Notes: generated by a model from the sequence alone, not told the origin. A stretch of DNA of 64,000 nt from AP-15 sp963814805 (GCA_963814805.1 CAWFER010000016.1:86058-150057); one strand, 5' to 3'. Positions 1-10,029 are shown, counted from the first letter of the stretch. A program made the numbers and translations.

Positions 1-507
1 GATGCCGGTCAGCCCCCACGCGCCGATCAGGCCCTCATCCGACAGCCGCTCGAAGGCGGGGCGCACATGATCGACAAAAGTCCGATAGAGCATCATCCGC
101 TCGGCCGCGCCGGGCCGCTGCGCAATATGGTCCGAATCGGGTACGACATTCGAGTGCAGGAAGAACAAATCGAGCCGATCGAGGCGCAGCCGGCGCAGGC
201 TCCCTTCGATCGAGCGGCGCAACAGCGGCTCGATTTCGACGCTCGCCGGCTCGCCGAGATTGCATTTGCTGGTGATCCGCACCCCTTCGGGCAGTCTGCC
301 GCCAAACGCCGCGCCGACCACCTCCTCGGCCTTGCCGTCGCCATAGCGCGGGGCGAGATCGACGAGGTTGATCCCGGCTTCGACCGCGGCGCGTACGGTC
401 GCCACGCACTCCTCGAACGTCGTCTGGCCCCACACCATGCCGAGCCCGCCGCCGCCCAGGGTCAAGGCCGACACCGGCCACAACCGGCCGAATTGATGCT
501 GCTGCAT
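1..507 (-). CDS. Aldo/keto reductase, partial (C-terminus outside window)
   Basis: The first 169 residues of an aldo/keto reductase are read without interruption from an ATG at 507 to the window edge, so the end of the gene is missing. The N-terminus MQQHQFGRL leads into a glycine-rich first strand (LTLGGGGLGMVWG). The AKR catalytic tetrad is visible: Asp50 and Tyr55 in DLAPRYGDGKAEE, Lys81 in ITSKCNLG, and His118 in DLFFLHSN. Members are cytosolic NAD(P)H-dependent oxidoreductases acting on aldehydes, ketones or sugars; the substrate cannot be told from this fragment. It is divergent from csbD, with 175 bases between the two starts. Confidence 0.88.
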   Translation of the reverse strand, partial: MQQHQFGRLWPVSALTLGGGGLGMVWGQTTFEECVATVRAAVEAGINLVDLAPRYGDGKAEEVVGAAFGGRLPEGVRITSKCNLGEPASVEIEPLLRRSIEGSLRRLRLDRLDLFFLHSNVVPDSDHIAQRPGAAERMMLYRTFVDHVRPAFERLSDEGLIGAWGLTGI

Positions 508-618
508 GGCTGCGGGCTCCCGTCGATTGCTGGCCGATCGCAGCCTATCCCGGCGCCGTCGCCGCCGCCAGCAGAGGCCAACCGCGCCGCGGCTGGGGGC
601 AGACCCTGCGCGGGCGCC

Positions 619-644
619 GGAAACGAAAGCGCCGGCCGGGCGTT
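619..644 (+). promoter_or_regulatory. Candidate EcfG (general stress) promoter of csbD
   Basis: GGAAA at 619-623 and CGTT at 641-644 are separated by 17 bases, one mismatch from the alphaproteobacterial EcfG consensus GGAAC-N16/17-CGTT. The element lies about 40 bases upstream of the csbD start. CsbD-like genes are common members of the general stress regulon, which makes the match more believable; transcription from it is inferred. Confidence 0.5.
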
Positions 645-682
645 GACTTCAATGAGACGCAACTGCTGAAGAGGAGACCAGC

Positions 683-865
683 ATGGACAAGGATCGTGTC
701 GTCGGCGCCGGGCACCAGGTGAAGGGCGCCGTGAAGGAGGGCATCGGCAAGGCTACCGGAGATGCCAAGACCCAATCCGAGGGTGCGGCGGAGAAGAATG
801 CCGGAAAGGTTCAGAATGCGATCGGCGGGGCCAAGGACGCCGTTCGCGACGCACTGAAGAGGTAG
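683..865 (+). CDS. CsbD family stress-response protein
   Basis: A 60-residue, highly charged protein rich in Lys, Ala and Gly that matches the CsbD family along its whole length: it has the typical repeat-like KGAVKEGIGKATGD and AEKNAGKVQNAIGGAKD segments. CsbD proteins are small, soluble and stress-induced, with no established biochemical role. The ATG at 683 is preceded by a good ribosome binding site, GAGGAG at 671-676. It stands alone between a divergent reductase and ppiD and has an EcfG-like promoter upstream. The length is normal for the family. Confidence 0.9.
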   Translation: MDKDRVVGAGHQVKGAVKEGIGKATGDAKTQSEGAAEKNAGKVQNAIGGAKDAVRDALKR

Positions 866-1088
866 CATCGGCCCAGGGCGCCGACCGCGTCGCGGCCGGC
901 GTCCCAGCCCTGCCTGTCGGCTAGCTTCCGGCCGGCCGGGCTTGAGGGCGCGCCAGTTTCCGGCCGTTTGGCGATGCCGGCAATGTTGCGGCCATGCCGG
1001 GAGATGCCTATGATCCGCGCGCCCACGATCACACCGGCATTCGGGCGGATCGACCGACCGGAGCCATAACGATAGGCCGGCCGCCGCC

Positions 1089-2969
1089 ATGTTGCAGGCG
1101 ATCCGCTCCAAAGCGGGCTCCGTCGTCGTCAAGGGCCTGTTCGGGCTGCTGATCGTCACGTTCGGGATCTGGGGCATCGGCGACATTTTTCGCAATCGCG
1201 CCAATACCGATACGGTGGTCGCCACGGTCGGCGGCCAGAGCATCGACGCCAACGCGCTGCAAAACGCGATGCAGCCGGTGCTCGAGCGGTTGAGCACGCA
1301 ATTCGGCAGCGACGTCGACCTGCGCCAAGCGAAGCAGATGGGTGTGATCGACGACGTGCTCGGCCAATTGGTCGATCGCAGCCTGCTCGACCAGGAAGCT
1401 GCGCGCCTGCAGCTCTCGACCTCGGATGAGGTGGTCCGCGCCGCCATCCTGTCCGATCCGGCGTTCAAGGGCGCCAACGGGGTCTTCGACCGCGGCGCGT
1501 TCAACGAATTGCTCGCGGCGAACCAGATGACCGAGCCGCAATATGTCGAGCGGTTGCGGCGGGAGATCCCGCGCCAAGACCTGCTGCTCGCGGTCACCGC
1601 CGGGGTGCGGGCCCCGCCGCCGGTGATCGAGCGCATCTATCGCTACCGCAACGAAAAGCGCATCGCCGATGTCGTCGCCCTGCCGATCACCGGGGCCGGC
1701 GATGTCGGGCAGCCGACCGACGCGCAGCTGACCCGGTTCTACGACGCCCACCGGGAGCTGTTTCGCGCGCCCGAATACCGCGGGTTCACGCTGGCGAGCC
1801 TGACCCCGTCGGATCTCGCCGCCAAGATGACCATTCCCGACGCCCGGCTGAAACGGGCCTACCAGCAGCGTCAGGATGAGTTCGTGCTGCCGGAGCGGCG
1901 CGAGGTGCAGCAGATCCTGGCGCCGTCCGAGGCCAAGGCCAAGGCCGCCGAAGCGGCGCTCGCCGCCGGCAAGGACTGGAAGGAGGTCGCAACCACGATC
2001 GCCGGGCAGGACCTCGCGACGATCGATCTCGGCCTGATGAGTCGGGCGGAGATGCCGCAGACGCTGGCCAAAGTGGCGTTCACCCTGCCGCTCGACAAGC
2101 CGAGCGCGCCGGTCAAGTCGCCGCTCGGCTGGCATATCCTGCGGATCGTCAAGATCGAGCCGGCGAAGACGCAGAGCTTTGCCGAGGCGAGGGCAAAACT
2201 GGAGGCCGACGTAGCTCATCACGAAGCTGTCGATCGCCTCTATACGATCGCCAACCACGTCGACGATGCAATCGCGGGCGGCGACAACATCGGCGCGACC
2301 GCGGCCAAATTCGGGCTGAAAAAGACCGTTGTCGCCGCCGTCGACGAGCATGGCCTCGGCGAGGACGGCAAGCCGGTGGCGCTGCCGGTCGCACCGTCCG
2401 AAGTGCTGAAGCGCGCCTTCGCCATCGAGGAGGGCCGCACCAGCCGGGTCATCGAAACCTCCGACGGCGCCATTTTTGTGCTGCATCTGGACAAGATCAC
2501 GCCGCCTTCGGTGCGGCCGCTAGCCACAGTAAAGACGCAGGCGATCGCCGGCTGGCAGGCCGAAAAACAGCGCGACCTGGTCGCCAAAGCGGCCACGGCG
2601 CTCGCCGCCGCGGTCACCCCCGGCGACAAGCTTGCGGCCGTGGCCGCCGCCCGGGGCCTGAAAGCCATGACCTCGCCGCCATTCCTGCGGCAGTCGCAAG
2701 GGGCCGAAGGGGTGCCGCCGGCGCTAGTCGCCAAACTCTTTGCGGTCAAGCCCGGCGCTGTCGTGAGCGCCGCCGATGCCGCGGGCTCTTATGTCGCTCA
2801 ATTGACGGCGATCGAGGAGCCGCCCGCCGCCACAAAAACCGCGACCGCCGACCTATCGCGCGCGATGGATGCCGGTCTCGCGCGCGATCTCGGCGACGAA
2901 TTCACCCGCGCCTTGCGCGCCCATTTCCCGGTCGCGATCCAGCACGAAACCCTCGACCGGCTGTTCTGA
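1089..2969 (+). CDS. ppiD: PpiD-like periplasmic peptidyl-prolyl isomerase/chaperone
   Basis: The 626-residue product is an inner-membrane-anchored folding factor for proteins leaving the Sec translocon. One membrane segment lies at about residues 14-34 (FGLLIVTFGIWGIG) after a short positive N-terminus. A SurA-N-like chaperone region follows (about 35-180), then a parvulin domain at roughly 260-355, with REVQQIL at its start and PLGWHILRI near its end. A long C-terminal periplasmic arm ends in DRLF. The length is typical and the frame intact. In many alphaproteobacteria ppiD immediately precedes trpE-trpD-trpC-moaC-moeA-lexA; here trpE(G) is inverted and an unknown gene intervenes. Confidence 0.92.
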   Translation: MLQAIRSKAGSVVVKGLFGLLIVTFGIWGIGDIFRNRANTDTVVATVGGQSIDANALQNAMQPVLERLSTQFGSDVDLRQAKQMGVIDDVLGQLVDRSLLDQEAARLQLSTSDEVVRAAILSDPAFKGANGVFDRGAFNELLAANQMTEPQYVERLRREIPRQDLLLAVTAGVRAPPPVIERIYRYRNEKRIADVVALPITGAGDVGQPTDAQLTRFYDAHRELFRAPEYRGFTLASLTPSDLAAKMTIPDARLKRAYQQRQDEFVLPERREVQQILAPSEAKAKAAEAALAAGKDWKEVATTIAGQDLATIDLGLMSRAEMPQTLAKVAFTLPLDKPSAPVKSPLGWHILRIVKIEPAKTQSFAEARAKLEADVAHHEAVDRLYTIANHVDDAIAGGDNIGATAAKFGLKKTVVAAVDEHGLGEDGKPVALPVAPSEVLKRAFAIEEGRTSRVIETSDGAIFVLHLDKITPPSVRPLATVKTQAIAGWQAEKQRDLVAKAATALAAAVTPGDKLAAVAAARGLKAMTSPPFLRQSQGAEGVPPALVAKLFAVKPGAVVSAADAAGSYVAQLTAIEEPPAATKTATADLSRAMDAGLARDLGDEFTRALRAHFPVAIQHETLDRLF

Positions 2970-3276
2970 GCCGCGCCCGGGTCGCAGGACCGCCTGTTCT
3001 GACAGTCCGACCCAACACCACACGTAATCTCTATCCTTGATCCCCTTGCCCGGTGTTCCGGGCATCCACGTCTTTCTTGTCACCGTTCGGCCGCTTCAAG
3101 ACTGGATGGCCAGGCCAAGCCGGCCAAGCCCGGCCAAGGGGATTGCGAGTTGTCCTCCGCCGTATACAAACAGCCCGCGCCGATTAAGCGTGGGCCGTCA
3201 GTTTCAGTTGATGGCACGATTGCCTCTCAAAAGTTTTCCTGCACAGTGCCGTTACGGGGTGGGATCAATCGCCTTC
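2970..3276. other. Intergenic stretch without a recognised gene
   Basis: This is the convergent gap between ppiD and the leftward unknown gene. Base composition drops below that of the flanks toward 3150-3276. Short reading frames here have no family signature and no convincing ribosome binding site, and no clear terminator hairpin with a T-run was found. Confidence 0.5.
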
Positions 3277-4140
3277 CTATCGTGCGAAGAATGGAAAAAT
3301 GCAGAAGAACACCATTGTTTGCCTGTCAAGTATACCGAACTTCAGATCCTCGAAATGCCACGCCGTGGATGGATTAGTGGGTCTGGCAACAGGCTGCCCG
3401 TCTCTCAAAATGGGCTGATCGTGATAAAGCTTGTCAATAAAATCAGGATCGTCCAGCAGGGGATCGAGCCGCCGCATCTCGTCCTCGCACCTGTCTGCGA
3501 AAAGAGTGACGAGCATCGAGTGACCGGACGCCATGACGGGATTAGGCATGAACGCTTGTCCAGGCGGAACGTCCTTCGCCATATAAGCAAGACAGATTCG
3601 GAAGAAGCGGAGATGCTCAGCCGACTGTGGTTTAAATACGTGGTGGTCTGATATAGCGATTATCTGGAATTCCTTGTCTAAAACCTCGGCGAAAACCAGA
3701 CCGCCACTACGCCCTTTTGGATTACCGGGGGCGGCGACCCCAATATGGAAATGGTGAAGACCGTGTCGGGTCAGAACCATGTCGATGTCCTGCCGCCGGT
3801 CCGTAGGGCGAGCGCCGGGAAGAATGATGCCTTTCTTGTTCACGAGATCGGAAAGATGTGGCGTGAGGTCCTTCCCGGCAGCAACCTTCTCCAGGAACGG
3901 TCGGAGCTTCGGCTTTGCCGCCTGAAACTGCAAAGGCACTACTCCGCCCGACCAGATCCTCACCAATCGCGGCTTGGCCGGTATAAGCCGCATGCGCCAA
4001 GTAAGAAAGGCTAAGATCATTCGATGCGTAGGCATTGCCCCCAGTGATTCGAGGGAGGCCTGAGTATTAGGTGCCCGCGGCAGGATCTTGATGATGTCAC
4101 CGCGGAAGACCTGAATGCGTGGCGGATATAAATTGGACAC
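3277..4140 (-). CDS. Uncharacterised protein in a lower-GC patch
   Basis: The gene encodes about 287 residues from a GTG at 4140, which has AGG six bases upstream; the same frame opens at a TTG at 4188 (303 residues). I do not recognise the family. Visible features are a central RHGLHHFHIGVAAPGN segment followed by GGLVFAEVLD and IIAISDHHVF, which suggest a compact alpha/beta domain with conserved His residues, and a Phe-rich C-terminus. No signal peptide or membrane helix is apparent. Codon and base use are distinctly less GC-rich than in ppiD and trpE(G) on either side, and the gene breaks a gene order common in alphaproteobacteria, so acquisition by transfer is likely. The frame is intact. 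Confidence 0.6.
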   Translation of the reverse strand: MSNLYPPRIQVFRGDIIKILPRAPNTQASLESLGAMPTHRMILAFLTWRMRLIPAKPRLVRIWSGGVVPLQFQAAKPKLRPFLEKVAAGKDLTPHLSDLVNKKGIILPGARPTDRRQDIDMVLTRHGLHHFHIGVAAPGNPKGRSGGLVFAEVLDKEFQIIAISDHHVFKPQSAEHLRFFRICLAYMAKDVPPGQAFMPNPVMASGHSMLVTLFADRCEDEMRRLDPLLDDPDFIDKLYHDQPILRDGQPVARPTNPSTAWHFEDLKFGILDRQTMVFFCIFPFFAR

Positions 4141-4308
4141 GGTCAACCTATATTCGTGGCATCGCGTTATTAGATTTCTGCGCGCCAAACATCCGCTCTG
4201 ATTCGGAAGCGCCTAGCCGACGCGCTTGCGGTGAAGCCTGCACCTGCTTCCTGGCATGATCGGGAATCGGCAGGACGAGCGCTCGCGCGAGCCCGGTTTG
4301 CGGTCCCC

Positions 4309-6524
4309 TCACGGCGCCGCCGCTGCACCGGGTGCCTCTTCCTGGCCGCACAATGCCGAGAACACCGCGGCGATGATCGGCATGCCGATCTCCTCGCGCA
4401 GGGTCATCACCGATTCGGGATGGAACTGGACCGCGGCGATCGGCAATTCCCGATGCTCGATCGCCATGACTACCCCGTCCGCGGTCTCGGCGGTGACCGA
4501 CAAGCGCCGCCGGCAAAGCGCTGCGGCGGGCATGCAGCGAATGGTAGCGGCCGACGGTGAACTCGGCCGGCAGACCGTGCAGCAGCCGTCCGCCCAGCAC
4601 CCGGACCACGGACGGCTTGCCGTGGATACGGCGCGCCCAGCACATCGAGCGCGCCGCCGAAATATTCGACGATCCCTTGCAGCCCGAGACAGACGCCGAA
4701 CACCGGCACCGACTGCCCGACCAGCAGCTCGATGGTCTCGGCCATCGCAAAATCGGCCGGCCGGCCCGGCCCTGGCGACAGCACCACGAGATCGGGCGTC
4801 CGCGCCCCGGCGCAGTTCGGCGCGCGCCAGGTCGGGGCGCATCGTCGCCACCTCGGCGCCGGTGGTGCGGATGTAATTGGCCAAGGTGTGGACGAACGAA
4901 TCCTCGTGATCGACCAGCAGCACCCTCGCCCCCGGCCCGCTTGCCACCCCGGCATGACGCGGGCCGGCGCCGCCGCGGCCGACCTTGCCGCGGATCGCGG
5001 TGAACATCGCCGAGGCCTTGAGCCGGCATCTCGGCCTCCTCGGCCTCGGGTCGCTGTCGTACAGCAACGTGGCGCCGGCGCGCACTTCGCCGACCCCGTC
5101 CTGCATCCGGATCGTGCGCAGGGTGAGCCCGGTATTCATGTTGCCGTCGAAGGTGATCCGGCCGATCGCGCCGCCATACCAGCGCCGCGACGAGCGCTCC
5201 TGCTCCTCGATAAAGCGGATCGCCCACAGCTTGGGCGCGCCGGTTACGGTCACCGCCCAGGCATGGCTCAAAAACCCGTCGAGCGCGTCGAATTCGGGGC
5301 ACAACTCACCCTCGACATGGTCGACGGTGTGGATCAGCCGCGAATAGAGCTCGATCTGGCGCCGGCCGATCACCCGCACGCTGCCCGGCGTCGATACCCG
5401 CGACTTGTCGTTGCGGTCGACATCGGTGCACATCGTCAATTCGCTCTCGTCCTTCGCCGAGTTCAGCAATTCGCGGATGCGCTCGGCATCCTCGACCGGG
5501 TCGCGGCCGCGGGCGATCGTGCCGCTGATCGGGCAGGTCTCGATCCGCCTTCCTTCGACCCGCACGAACATCTCGGGCGAGGCGGACGACCAGAAACTCG
5601 CCGCTCGCCGAGATTGATCAGCGCGCCATAGGGCGCCGGGTTGGCCTGGCGCAGCCGCTGGAAGACGACGCTCGGCGGGTCGGCGCAACGCTGCGGCGAA
5701 CAGCTGCCCGACGACGACCTCGAACAGGTCGCCGCGGACGAAACGACTCCTTGGCGCGCTCGACCAGCGCGGCATATTCGCCGGGACCGTGGTCGCTCTC
5801 GCTCGGGCGATCGGCCGGCATCCGGTCGAGCCGGTAAGAGCGCCGCCGGCGTCGCTCGCGGCAGCCCCGCGGTCGAGGCGCCGCCGCACTTCGAATTCGT
5901 AGCGGTGGGTCGCGGCGCTCTGGCGCATATGGTCGACGACCAGGATCTCGTCGGGCAGATACAGCACGAGGTCGCGCTGGTCCTCGGGCCGCGGCAGGCG
6001 CAGCCGCATCGGCTCGAACTGAAACACCAGATCGTAGCCAAAAGCGCCGTAGAGACCCGAGATGCTGATCCTGCGGGCTGGCGAACAGGTCGACCAAGCG
6101 CGCGCAGCACCGAGAACACCGAAGGCTGCCGGCTGCGCATCTCCTCGGAAAACCGCTCGGTTGTCAGGGCGACCTCGCCGACGAGACGGTCCTCGCCGCT
6201 TCGGTCGAGGCTGGCCATCGGCAGCCGGGAAAGACAATCGGCGATCGCCGGCAACAAGACCTGGCCGCGCCGGTTCAGCGCGTCGATCGAAAAGCGCCGC
6301 CCGCGCGCGGTGAAACACAGCGGCGGATCGACAAACCCCATGTCCCAGCGCGTGTAGCGGCCGGGAAACTCGAAGCTCGACGAAAACAAGACGCCGCGAC
6401 GATTATCGAGCGCCTGGGCCAGCGCATTGTCGGCCGGCTGATAGACGCGCTCGCGGATTTCCCGCCTGATGCCGATGCCGCCCGCGGTGACGTAGCTGGC
6501 GGTGGTCTGGCTGGTGCGCTGCAT
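4309..6524 (-). CDS. trpE(G): Fused anthranilate synthase TrpE(G), frameshifted in this assembly
   Basis: This enzyme makes anthranilate from chorismate and glutamine, the first step of tryptophan synthesis. The start is the ATG at 6524 (MQRTSQTTASYV), with GAGGAG seven bases upstream. The TrpE half carries the tryptophan-feedback motif FSSSFEFPGRYTRWD and the C-terminal AVTVTGAPK and GNMNTGLTLRTI signatures. The amidotransferase half follows: VLLVDHEDSFVHTLANYIR, nucleophile Cys in VFGVCLGLQG, and QFHPESVMT near the end. Conserved sequence hops between the three frames at least six times (near 6090, 6060, 5840, 5740, 5610, 5020 and within the TrpG half). I read this as sequence error, because all catalytic motifs survive; genuine decay is the alternative. 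A trp attenuator lies upstream. Confidence 0.85.
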
Positions 6525-6578
6525 CAAGGATCTCCTCTGCGCCGGGCCGCTTGGGGAGGATCCGGGGAGGTTCGCCTC

Positions 6579-6646
6579 AAAACGCTAAAGGCCGCCCGGA
6601 ACTCCGAAGCGGCCTCAATCGGAAAACGTCAAATCGACGGCCGCCC
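6579..6646 (-). promoter_or_regulatory. trp attenuator: antiterminator and terminator arms
   Basis: Reading leftward after the leader peptide, a GGGCGGCC segment (6639-6646) can pair with AGGCCGC (6609-6615), and that same segment can instead pair perfectly over 7 bp with GCGGCCT (6589-6595), followed by T-rich sequence (TTTAGCGTTTT). This is the mutually exclusive antiterminator/terminator layout of classical ribosome-mediated attenuation. It lies between trpL and trpE(G). Confidence 0.8.
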
Positions 6647-6649
6647 GTA

Positions 6650-6694
6650 TCAGACGAGCCACCACCAAGCTGCTGTCAGCGCCATGCGAACCAT
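6650..6694 (-). CDS. trpL: trp operon leader peptide with three tandem Trp codons
   Basis: A 14-residue frame reads MVRMALTAAWWWLV followed by TGA. Three consecutive TGG codons, an AGGG ribosome binding site seven bases before the ATG, and a terminator/antiterminator pair immediately downstream identify it as a tryptophan-sensing leader peptide. Ribosome stalling at the Trp codons when charged tRNA-Trp is scarce would favour the antiterminator and transcription of trpE(G). A second in-frame ATG at 6685 could also start it. The same arrangement (short peptide with WWW) is known upstream of rhizobial trpE(G). Confidence 0.85.
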   Translation of the reverse strand: MVRMALTAAWWWLV

Positions 6695-6768
6695 GCCGGC
6701 ACCCTAGCAGCGGAAGATCGGCGGCGCAACCGGTAGCGTCGGCGGTCCCAAATCCGCGTCATCGAGCC

Positions 6769-7900
6769 TCAGCCGCCGGCATCGCCCTGCTGCGCCATGC
6801 GGTAGCGCACCACTGCGGTCAGCGGGACCAGGGCATAACCCTTCTCGGCCAAAGTCGGCAGCCAGGCGCGCAGCGCCGCCAAGGTCGTATCGTGCGCATG
6901 GCCGATGGCGATGGCGCTGCCGCGGCGGCGGGCGACCGCCTCGAGCTCCGCCAGCTGGCGGGCGATCGCCGCCGGGGCGAGGTCGTCGTCGAGAAACACG
7001 TCGCGGCCGGCATGCGGCACCCCGTCCGCTGCCGCCAGGCGAATCCCGGCGCTCTTCGCGGTCGTGCGCGAATCGAGAAACAGGAGGCCGTGGGCGCGCA
7101 ATTCGGCGATGACCGGCGCCATGCCCTGCGACATCGGCAGTGAATTTGCTGCCCATATGGTTGTTGATCCCGACATAGCCGCTCGAAGCGCCCCAGATCC
7201 CAGCGCAGCCGGTCGAGGATTTCGTCGCGCGACAGCGGCCGTGTAGAGCGCGTGCGGGCCCGGGTCCTCGCGCCGGTCGACCGCCTCCATCGGCACGTGC
7301 AGCAACAGCTCATGGCCGGCCCGGCGCGCCGCCGCGGTCTGCTGCGGCCAGATCGTCGGCATAGGTCATGAACGACATCGTGATCGGCGCCGGCAATCGG
7401 ATCGCCGCGGCGGTGCGCACCCGGTCGAGGCCGAGATCGTCGAGCACGATCGCGACGAGCGGCCGGTCGCCGCCGGGCGCAGCCGGCGCCGCAAACCGCA
7501 GCCAAGCCGGCTCCGTGCGGGGTGCGGGGCGCGGCGGCGGCGTATGGGCCGGCGCTGGCAGCGGCGGCGGCGGGCGCAGCGCCGTCTCCTCCACCGGGCG
7601 CGGCGCCGGGCCGGCCTTGCTCGACGGGGTGCGCGGCCGGACGGACATCGCGCGAAGCCGGGACCGCAGCGGCCTTCGCCAGGATCGACTTGGGCGCGCT
7701 CCCGCCCGGCGCCTTTGCTTGTCCGGCGTCTTTGCTTGGTAGAGGGCCGGGAGCAGCGCAAGGAAGATGCCGCCGCCTGCCAACGCCAGCATAAACAGCA
7801 GGCCGAGCGAGGAATGCCGGCTGCGCAACCACCGCCATGCGCCGGCTAACCGTCGCCACCCTGCCCTTGCCTTTGCCGATCGCCCGCCGCGCCGCCGCAT
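6769..7900 (-). CDS. Divergent polysaccharide deacetylase (YibQ-like), frameshifted
   Basis: The protein starts at the ATG at 7900, with AAGGA six bases upstream. It has a basic N-terminus, one membrane segment (LGLLFMLALAGGGIFLALL), a long Pro/Ala-rich linker, and a C-terminal divergent polysaccharide deacetylase (YibQ/DUF610) domain. Domain marks are LVAIVLDDLGLD at the first strand, HELLLHVPMEAVD, GINNHMGSKFTAD and the terminal GHAHDTTLAAL. Members are envelope proteins often encoded beside S41 peptidases and murein hydrolases; the activity is unproven. Conserved sequence changes frame about five times (near 7730, 7640, 7335, 7230 and 7145), which I attribute to base-calling errors. Confidence 0.75.
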
Positions 7901-8189
7901 CCCAATCCTTCAGCTGGGCCGGTCGTCGTCGATCGCGGGGGTCGTCCTCATGCCGCAGGACGTAAACGTCCCGATGTCTCGGCGTCAACACAGACCCCGC
8001 GGCGGTTGCGGCGTCCTGGCCGGCGAGTCTGGGGCGGGCGATCCGGGCGCGCCCGGACATGGCGTTCCGTCGGGCGGCGCGGGCTGATATAAGGATGCGA
8101 TGACGAGGCGAGCCCGGCGCATGCCAGCGCGAATGGATCCAGCGCGAAATTGATGCTTTCCCCGGCTCGGCGATGCCGGAAGCTGCCAA

Positions 8190-9240
8190 GTGAACGGCGC
8201 CCCGGCCGATCTCAAAGCACTGCTGGCGCTAGTCGCGCAGGGCCGCAGCCTGAGCGAGCGCGAGGCCGAGGCGGCGTTCGACATCATCATGAGCGGCGAC
8301 GCCACGCCGTCGCAGATGGGCGCCTTTCTGATGGCGCTGCGGGTGCGCGGCGAAACCGTCGACGAGATCGCCGGCGCGGCGCGCATCATGCGGGCAAAAG
8401 CCGTCGCGATCGACGCACCGCCGGGGGCGATCGACACCTGCGGCACCGGCGGCGATGCGTCGGGAAGCTTCAACATCTCGACCGCGAGCGCCTTGGTGGT
8501 CGCCGGCTGCGGCGTGCCGGTCGCCAAGCACGGCAATCGCGCCTTGTCGTCGAAATCGGGTTCGGCCGACGTGCTGACCGCGCTCGGCGTCAACATCGAT
8601 GCCGAGCTTGCCGTGGTGCGCGCCTGTCTGTGGGAGATCGGCATCGGCTTTCTGATGGCGCCGCGCCATCACAGCGCCACCCGCCACGTGGCCCCCACCC
8701 GGGTCGAGCTCGGGAACGCGGACGATCTTCAACCTGCTGGGTCCGCTGTCGAGCCCGGCCGGCGCGCGCCGCCAGCTGGTCGGCGTGTTCGCGCCCGAAT
8801 GGGTGCGGCCGATGGCCGAGGTGCTGGGCCGGCTCGGCGGCGAGCGCGCCTGGGTCGTGCATGGCGACGGGCTCGACGAGCTGACCACCGCCGGCCCGAC
8901 CACGGTCGCGGCGCTCGCCGAGGGCCGGGTCGAGGTGTTCGAGATCGTCGCTGGGGACGCCGGGCTGCCTTCGGCGCGACGCGAGGATTTGCGCGGCGGC
9001 GAGCCCGAGTACAACGCCCGGCTGATGCGCCGATTGCTGGCCGGCGACGGCGGCCCGCTGCGCGATGTCGTGCTGCTGAACAGCGGCGCGGCGCTGCTGG
9101 TCGCCGGCCGCGCGGCGAACCTCGCCGATGGCGCCGAGCTCGCCGCACGCTCGATCGATTCGGGCGCGGCGCGCCGGGTGCTGGACGATCTGGTCGCGCG
9201 CACCAATTTGCCGGCCGAAGCTGCGCAGGGGCCACGATGA
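8190..9240 (+). CDS. trpD: Anthranilate phosphoribosyltransferase, one frameshift
   Basis: TrpD joins anthranilate to PRPP in tryptophan synthesis. The GTG at 8190 has GGAAG seven bases upstream. The PRPP-binding signature DTCGTGGDASGSFNIST is clear, as are KHGNRALSSKSGSADVL and the anthranilate-site MAPRHHSA. A single extra base near 8715 shifts the frame inside the stretch that should read GTRTIFNLLGPLSSPA; the rest continues to the TGA at 9240. That TGA overlaps the trpC ATG by four bases. The length is normal once the shift is allowed for. Confidence 0.88.
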
Positions 9241-10029
9241 GCGACGTTCTCGCCCGCATCTGCGCCGACAAGCGCGCCGATGTCGCGCGCCGCAAGGCGG
9301 CGATCTCGGAGGCGGCGCTCGGCGCCGGCCTTGCTGCGGCGCCGCCGGTGCGCGGGTTTGCCGCGGCGCTGCAGCGGCAGATGGCTGCCGGCCGCTACGG
9401 TCTGATCGCCGAGATCAAGAAGGCCTCGCCCAGCGCCGGGCTGATCCGCGCCGATTTCGACCCCGCCGCCTTGGCGCGCGCCTATCAGGCGGGCGGCGCC
9501 GCCTGTCTTTCGGTGCTGACCGATACGCCCTATTTCCAGGGCCGCGACGCGCGATCTGCGCGCGGCCCGCGGCGTCGTGCAATTGCCGGTGCTGCGCAAG
9601 GATTTCATCCTCGATCCCTACCAGGTGCTCGAAAGCCGCATGATCGGGGCCGATTGCGTGCTGCTGATCATGGCCGCGCTGTCGGACGCGGCTGGCCGGG
9701 CGAGCTGGCGGCGGCGGCAGCCGAGCTCGGCCTCGATGCGCTGGCCGAAATGCATGACGCCGGCGAACTCGAGCGGGCGATCGCGGCTCGAAGTGCGGTT
9801 GATCGGCATCAACAATCGTAATCTGAAGACGCTTGGCGGTCGATCTCAAGACGACGGAGGAGCTGTCCCCGCTGGTGCCGGCCGATCGCATCATCGTCGC
9901 CGAAAGCGGGATTCGCGGTCGCCGACGATCTGACTTCGCCTGGCCGCGGCCGGGGCGAGATGCTTCCTCGTCGGCGAAACCCTGATGCGCAAGCCCGATG
10001 TCGCCGCGGCCACGCGCGATCTGCTCGGC
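9237..10029 (+). CDS. trpC: Indole-3-glycerol-phosphate synthase, frameshifted, no visible stop
   Basis: TrpC closes the indole ring of indole-glycerol phosphate. The ATG at 9237 overlaps the trpD stop (ATGA). Catalytic barrel motifs are present: IAEIKKASPSAGLI, CLSVLTDTPYFQG, PVLRKDFILDPYQ, IGINNRNLKTL, IIVAESGI and FLVGETLMR. The frame changes near 9545, 9690, 9790, 9835 and 9930. The C-terminus ATRDLLG is reached at 10029, but no stop codon follows; the frame continues directly into MoaC sequence. No nearby stop appears in the other two frames either, so the end of the gene is unresolved. Confidence 0.85.

Noticed and set aside
3037..3651. A 204-codon rightward frame
   Set aside because: It runs antisense into the better-supported leftward gene at 3277-4140 and has no start signal or recognisable domain.
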